Assembly (NCBI RefSeq): GCF_001905145.1
Contig: NZ_LWLB01000037.1
Coordinates: 62,001 to 126,000 of the forward strand
Length of the DNA: 64,000 nucleotides
Reading direction: 5' to 3'
DNA from: Nocardiopsis sp. TSRI0078
Lineage (GTDB): Bacteria; Actinomycetota; Actinomycetes; Streptosporangiales; Streptosporangiaceae
How positions within the stretch are numbered: the first letter of the stretch is position 1; each line of letters begins with the position of its first letter. The notes under the pieces are model-generated. The model had not been told where the DNA came from. It did no database searches and worked only from the letters and a program-made list of their open reading frames with translations. Shown here piece by piece: positions 62,737 to 64,000 of the stretch. Position numbers and translations under genes: made by a program.

Positions 62737-63285
62737 ATGGGTGAACCGGAACAGGGCGGGGCAGTGCCCCGTGCCCGCACACGACGTCCGGCCACGGTCC
62801 GGGAGGCCAAGGCCCTCGCCCACCCGATGCGGGTGCGCATCCTGCGGCTCTGCCTGTCCCAGGAGCTGACCAACAAGGAGCTCGCCGACCGGCTGGAGAC
62901 CACCCCGGGAACGGTCCTGTACCACGTGCGCCGGCTCGTGGACGCCGGCCTGCTCTCGCCTGCCCCCGTGCGCACCGGCGTCGGAGGCGCCCTGGAGAAG
63001 CCCTACCGTTCCACCGGGCAGACCTGGTGGCTGGACGGTTCCCCCACGGGCACCGACACCGTCTCCGCCGCACCCGTGGAGGCCTTCCAGCAGGAGCTGG
63101 ACGAGGCCGGTCCGGAGTCGGTGCGGGCCTACGCGCGCTTCGTGCTGCACCTGTCCGACGAACACGTACGGGAGCTGGACCGCCGCATCCTCGCCGTCCT
63201 GGACGAGTACGTGGCCACCGACGACCAGCGCTCGGACCAGCCCCGCTACGCCGGGGTGTTCCTCCTGCACCGCCCCGCCGACTGA
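62737..63285 (+). CDS. ArsR-type winged-helix regulator of the MFS pump
   Basis: 182 residues. Winged helix (AKALAHPMRVRILRLCLSQELTNKELADRLETTPGTVLYHVRRLVDAGLL in parts) followed by a helical region likely for dimers or ligand. Divergent from the MFS pump and probably binds the inverted repeat at 62680-62703. TACGCT (62725-62730) six bases before the ATG and no ribosome site suggest a leaderless message. Confidence 0.85.
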   Translation: MGEPEQGGAVPRARTRRPATVREAKALAHPMRVRILRLCLSQELTNKELADRLETTPGTVLYHVRRLVDAGLLSPAPVRTGVGGALEKPYRSTGQTWWLDGSPTGTDTVSAAPVEAFQQELDEAGPESVRAYARFVLHLSDEHVRELDRRILAVLDEYVATDDQRSDQPRYAGVFLLHRPAD

Positions 63286-63324
63286 CGTCCTCCCCGGGCG
63301 GGCCGCCGGAGGCCGCGACCGGAC

Positions 63325-64000
63325 CTACGCCTGCCGTCCTCGGGGATGGGAGAGGTCGAAGGCCGGGCGGTCGCTGCGGATACGCGGAAGCGAGGTGAAG
63401 TTGTGCCGCGGCGGCGGGCAGGAGGTCGCCCACTCCAGGGAGTTGCCGTAACCCCAGGGGTCGTCACTCCCCACCGGGTCCGCGTGCTGGGCGGAGTACC
63501 ACACGTTCCAGAGGAACACCAGGGTCGAGGCCCCCAGGACGAACGATCCGACGCTGGACAGCATGTTCATCCAGGTGAACCCGTCGGTGGGCAGGTAGTC
63601 GGCGTAGCGGCGCGGCATCCCCTGCGCCCCCAGGTGGTGCTGGATGCCGAAAGTCGCGTGGAAGCCGAAGAAGAGGGTCCAGAAGTGCCACTTGCCGAGG
63701 GCCTCGCTGAGGAAGCGCCCGGTGAACTTGGGCCACCAGTAGTAGAAGCCCGCGAACATCGCGAAGACCACCGTGCCGAACAGCACGTAGTGGAAGTGCC
63801 CGACGACGAAGTAGGAGTCGGTGACGTGGAAGTCGATGGGCGGCGAGGCCAGCAGCACACCCGTCAGACCGCCGAAGAGGAAGGTCACCAGGAACCCCAT
63901 CGCGAACAGCATCGGACTGGGGAAGACGAGCTGGCCCCGCCACATCGTGCCGATCCAGTTGAAGAACTTGATGCCGGTGGGCACCGCGATCAGGAAGGAC
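63325..64000 (-). CDS. ctaD: Cytochrome c oxidase subunit I, C-terminal part (runs off the window)
   Basis: About 225 residues of the aa3-type terminal oxidase catalytic subunit; the start lies beyond 64000. Membrane helices carry [51 protein letters not shown] in parts (the HFH pair holds haem ligands), and [12 protein letters not shown]. The C-terminal tail after WNVWYSAQ is of usual length. It reduces O2 to water and pumps protons. Confidence 0.95.
   Translation of the reverse strand, partial: SFLIAVPTGIKFFNWIGTMWRGQLVFPSPMLFAMGFLVTFLFGGLTGVLLASPPIDFHVTDSYFVVGHFHYVLFGTVVFAMFAGFYYWWPKFTGRFLSEALGKWHFWTLFFGFHATFGIQHHLGAQGMPRRYADYLPTDGFTWMNMLSSVGSFVLGASTLVFLWNVWYSAQHADPVGSDDPWGYGNSLEWATSCPPPRHNFTSLPRIRSDRPAFDLSHPRGRQA

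Overview
The window is high-GC, densely packed actinomycete chromosome. Codon third positions are almost all G/C, GTG and TTG starts are common, and several genes look leaderless. Gene content (protocatechuate genes with fused pcaL, TreY/TreZ, an Rv3235-like protein, an Erm-type methyltransferase, an S-adenosyl methyltransferase of the PF04672 type) fits a filamentous actinobacterium. Nocardiopsis is my best guess from protein style, but no rRNA or other decisive marker is present. No tRNA or rRNA gene was seen.

Layout. 0.4-2.2 kb: secreted LamG protein broken by a one-base frameshift. 2.7-10.8 kb: L-rhamnose module, with a LacI regulator divergent from an ATPase, two permeases, a binding lipoprotein, an L-rhamnose mutarotase and a secreted beta-propeller protein (candidate rhamnosyl-polymer lyase); two operators and a promoter are visible between the divergent arms. 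10.8-17.3 kb: permuted NlpC/P60 protein, MFS pump, ArsR-SRPBCC regulator with a DHFR-like enzyme, broken excalibur protein, type II thioesterase and small lipoprotein. 17.6-22.1 kb: SDR remnant, GH13 glucosidase with a CebR/CelR-type box upstream, GNAT and aldo/keto reductase. 22.3-30.7 kb: IclR regulator divergent from pcaIJFHGBL, which takes protocatechuate to beta-ketoadipate and on to succinyl-CoA and acetyl-CoA (pobA is not here). 30.8-40.9 kb: methyltransferase, SWIM/SNF2 pair, UMF1 transporter with a glycerophosphodiesterase, Rv3235-like protein and S9 peptidase. 41.0-44.3 kb: NlpC/P60 hydrolase, then an IS110-family element inserted into an IS982-like transposase remnant. 44.4-53.7 kb: family 2 glycosyltransferase, PstS, treY, RlmA-type 23S methyltransferase, treZ and an alpha/beta hydrolase. 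53.7-58.1 kb: ABC-2 exporter, a decayed TetR copy, a MerR-HEAT/HEAT pair and an intact TetR, with the exporter/TetR promoter present twice. 58.1-64 kb: lipoprotein, Erm-like methyltransferase, SAM methyltransferase, phosphotransferase, MFS pump with its ArsR regulator, and the C-terminal part of cytochrome c oxidase subunit I running off the right edge.

Most notable points: the left end of the IS110 element carries short matches to both its target and its own ends, in the order expected of a bridge RNA; the two-gene MerR-HEAT operon has a textbook 19-bp-spacer MerR promoter; the rhamnose operon includes a putative polysaccharide lyase; and Erm-type and RlmA-type rRNA methyltransferases lie within 10 kb of each other. 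Starts, promoters and operators were read by eye and are predictions.
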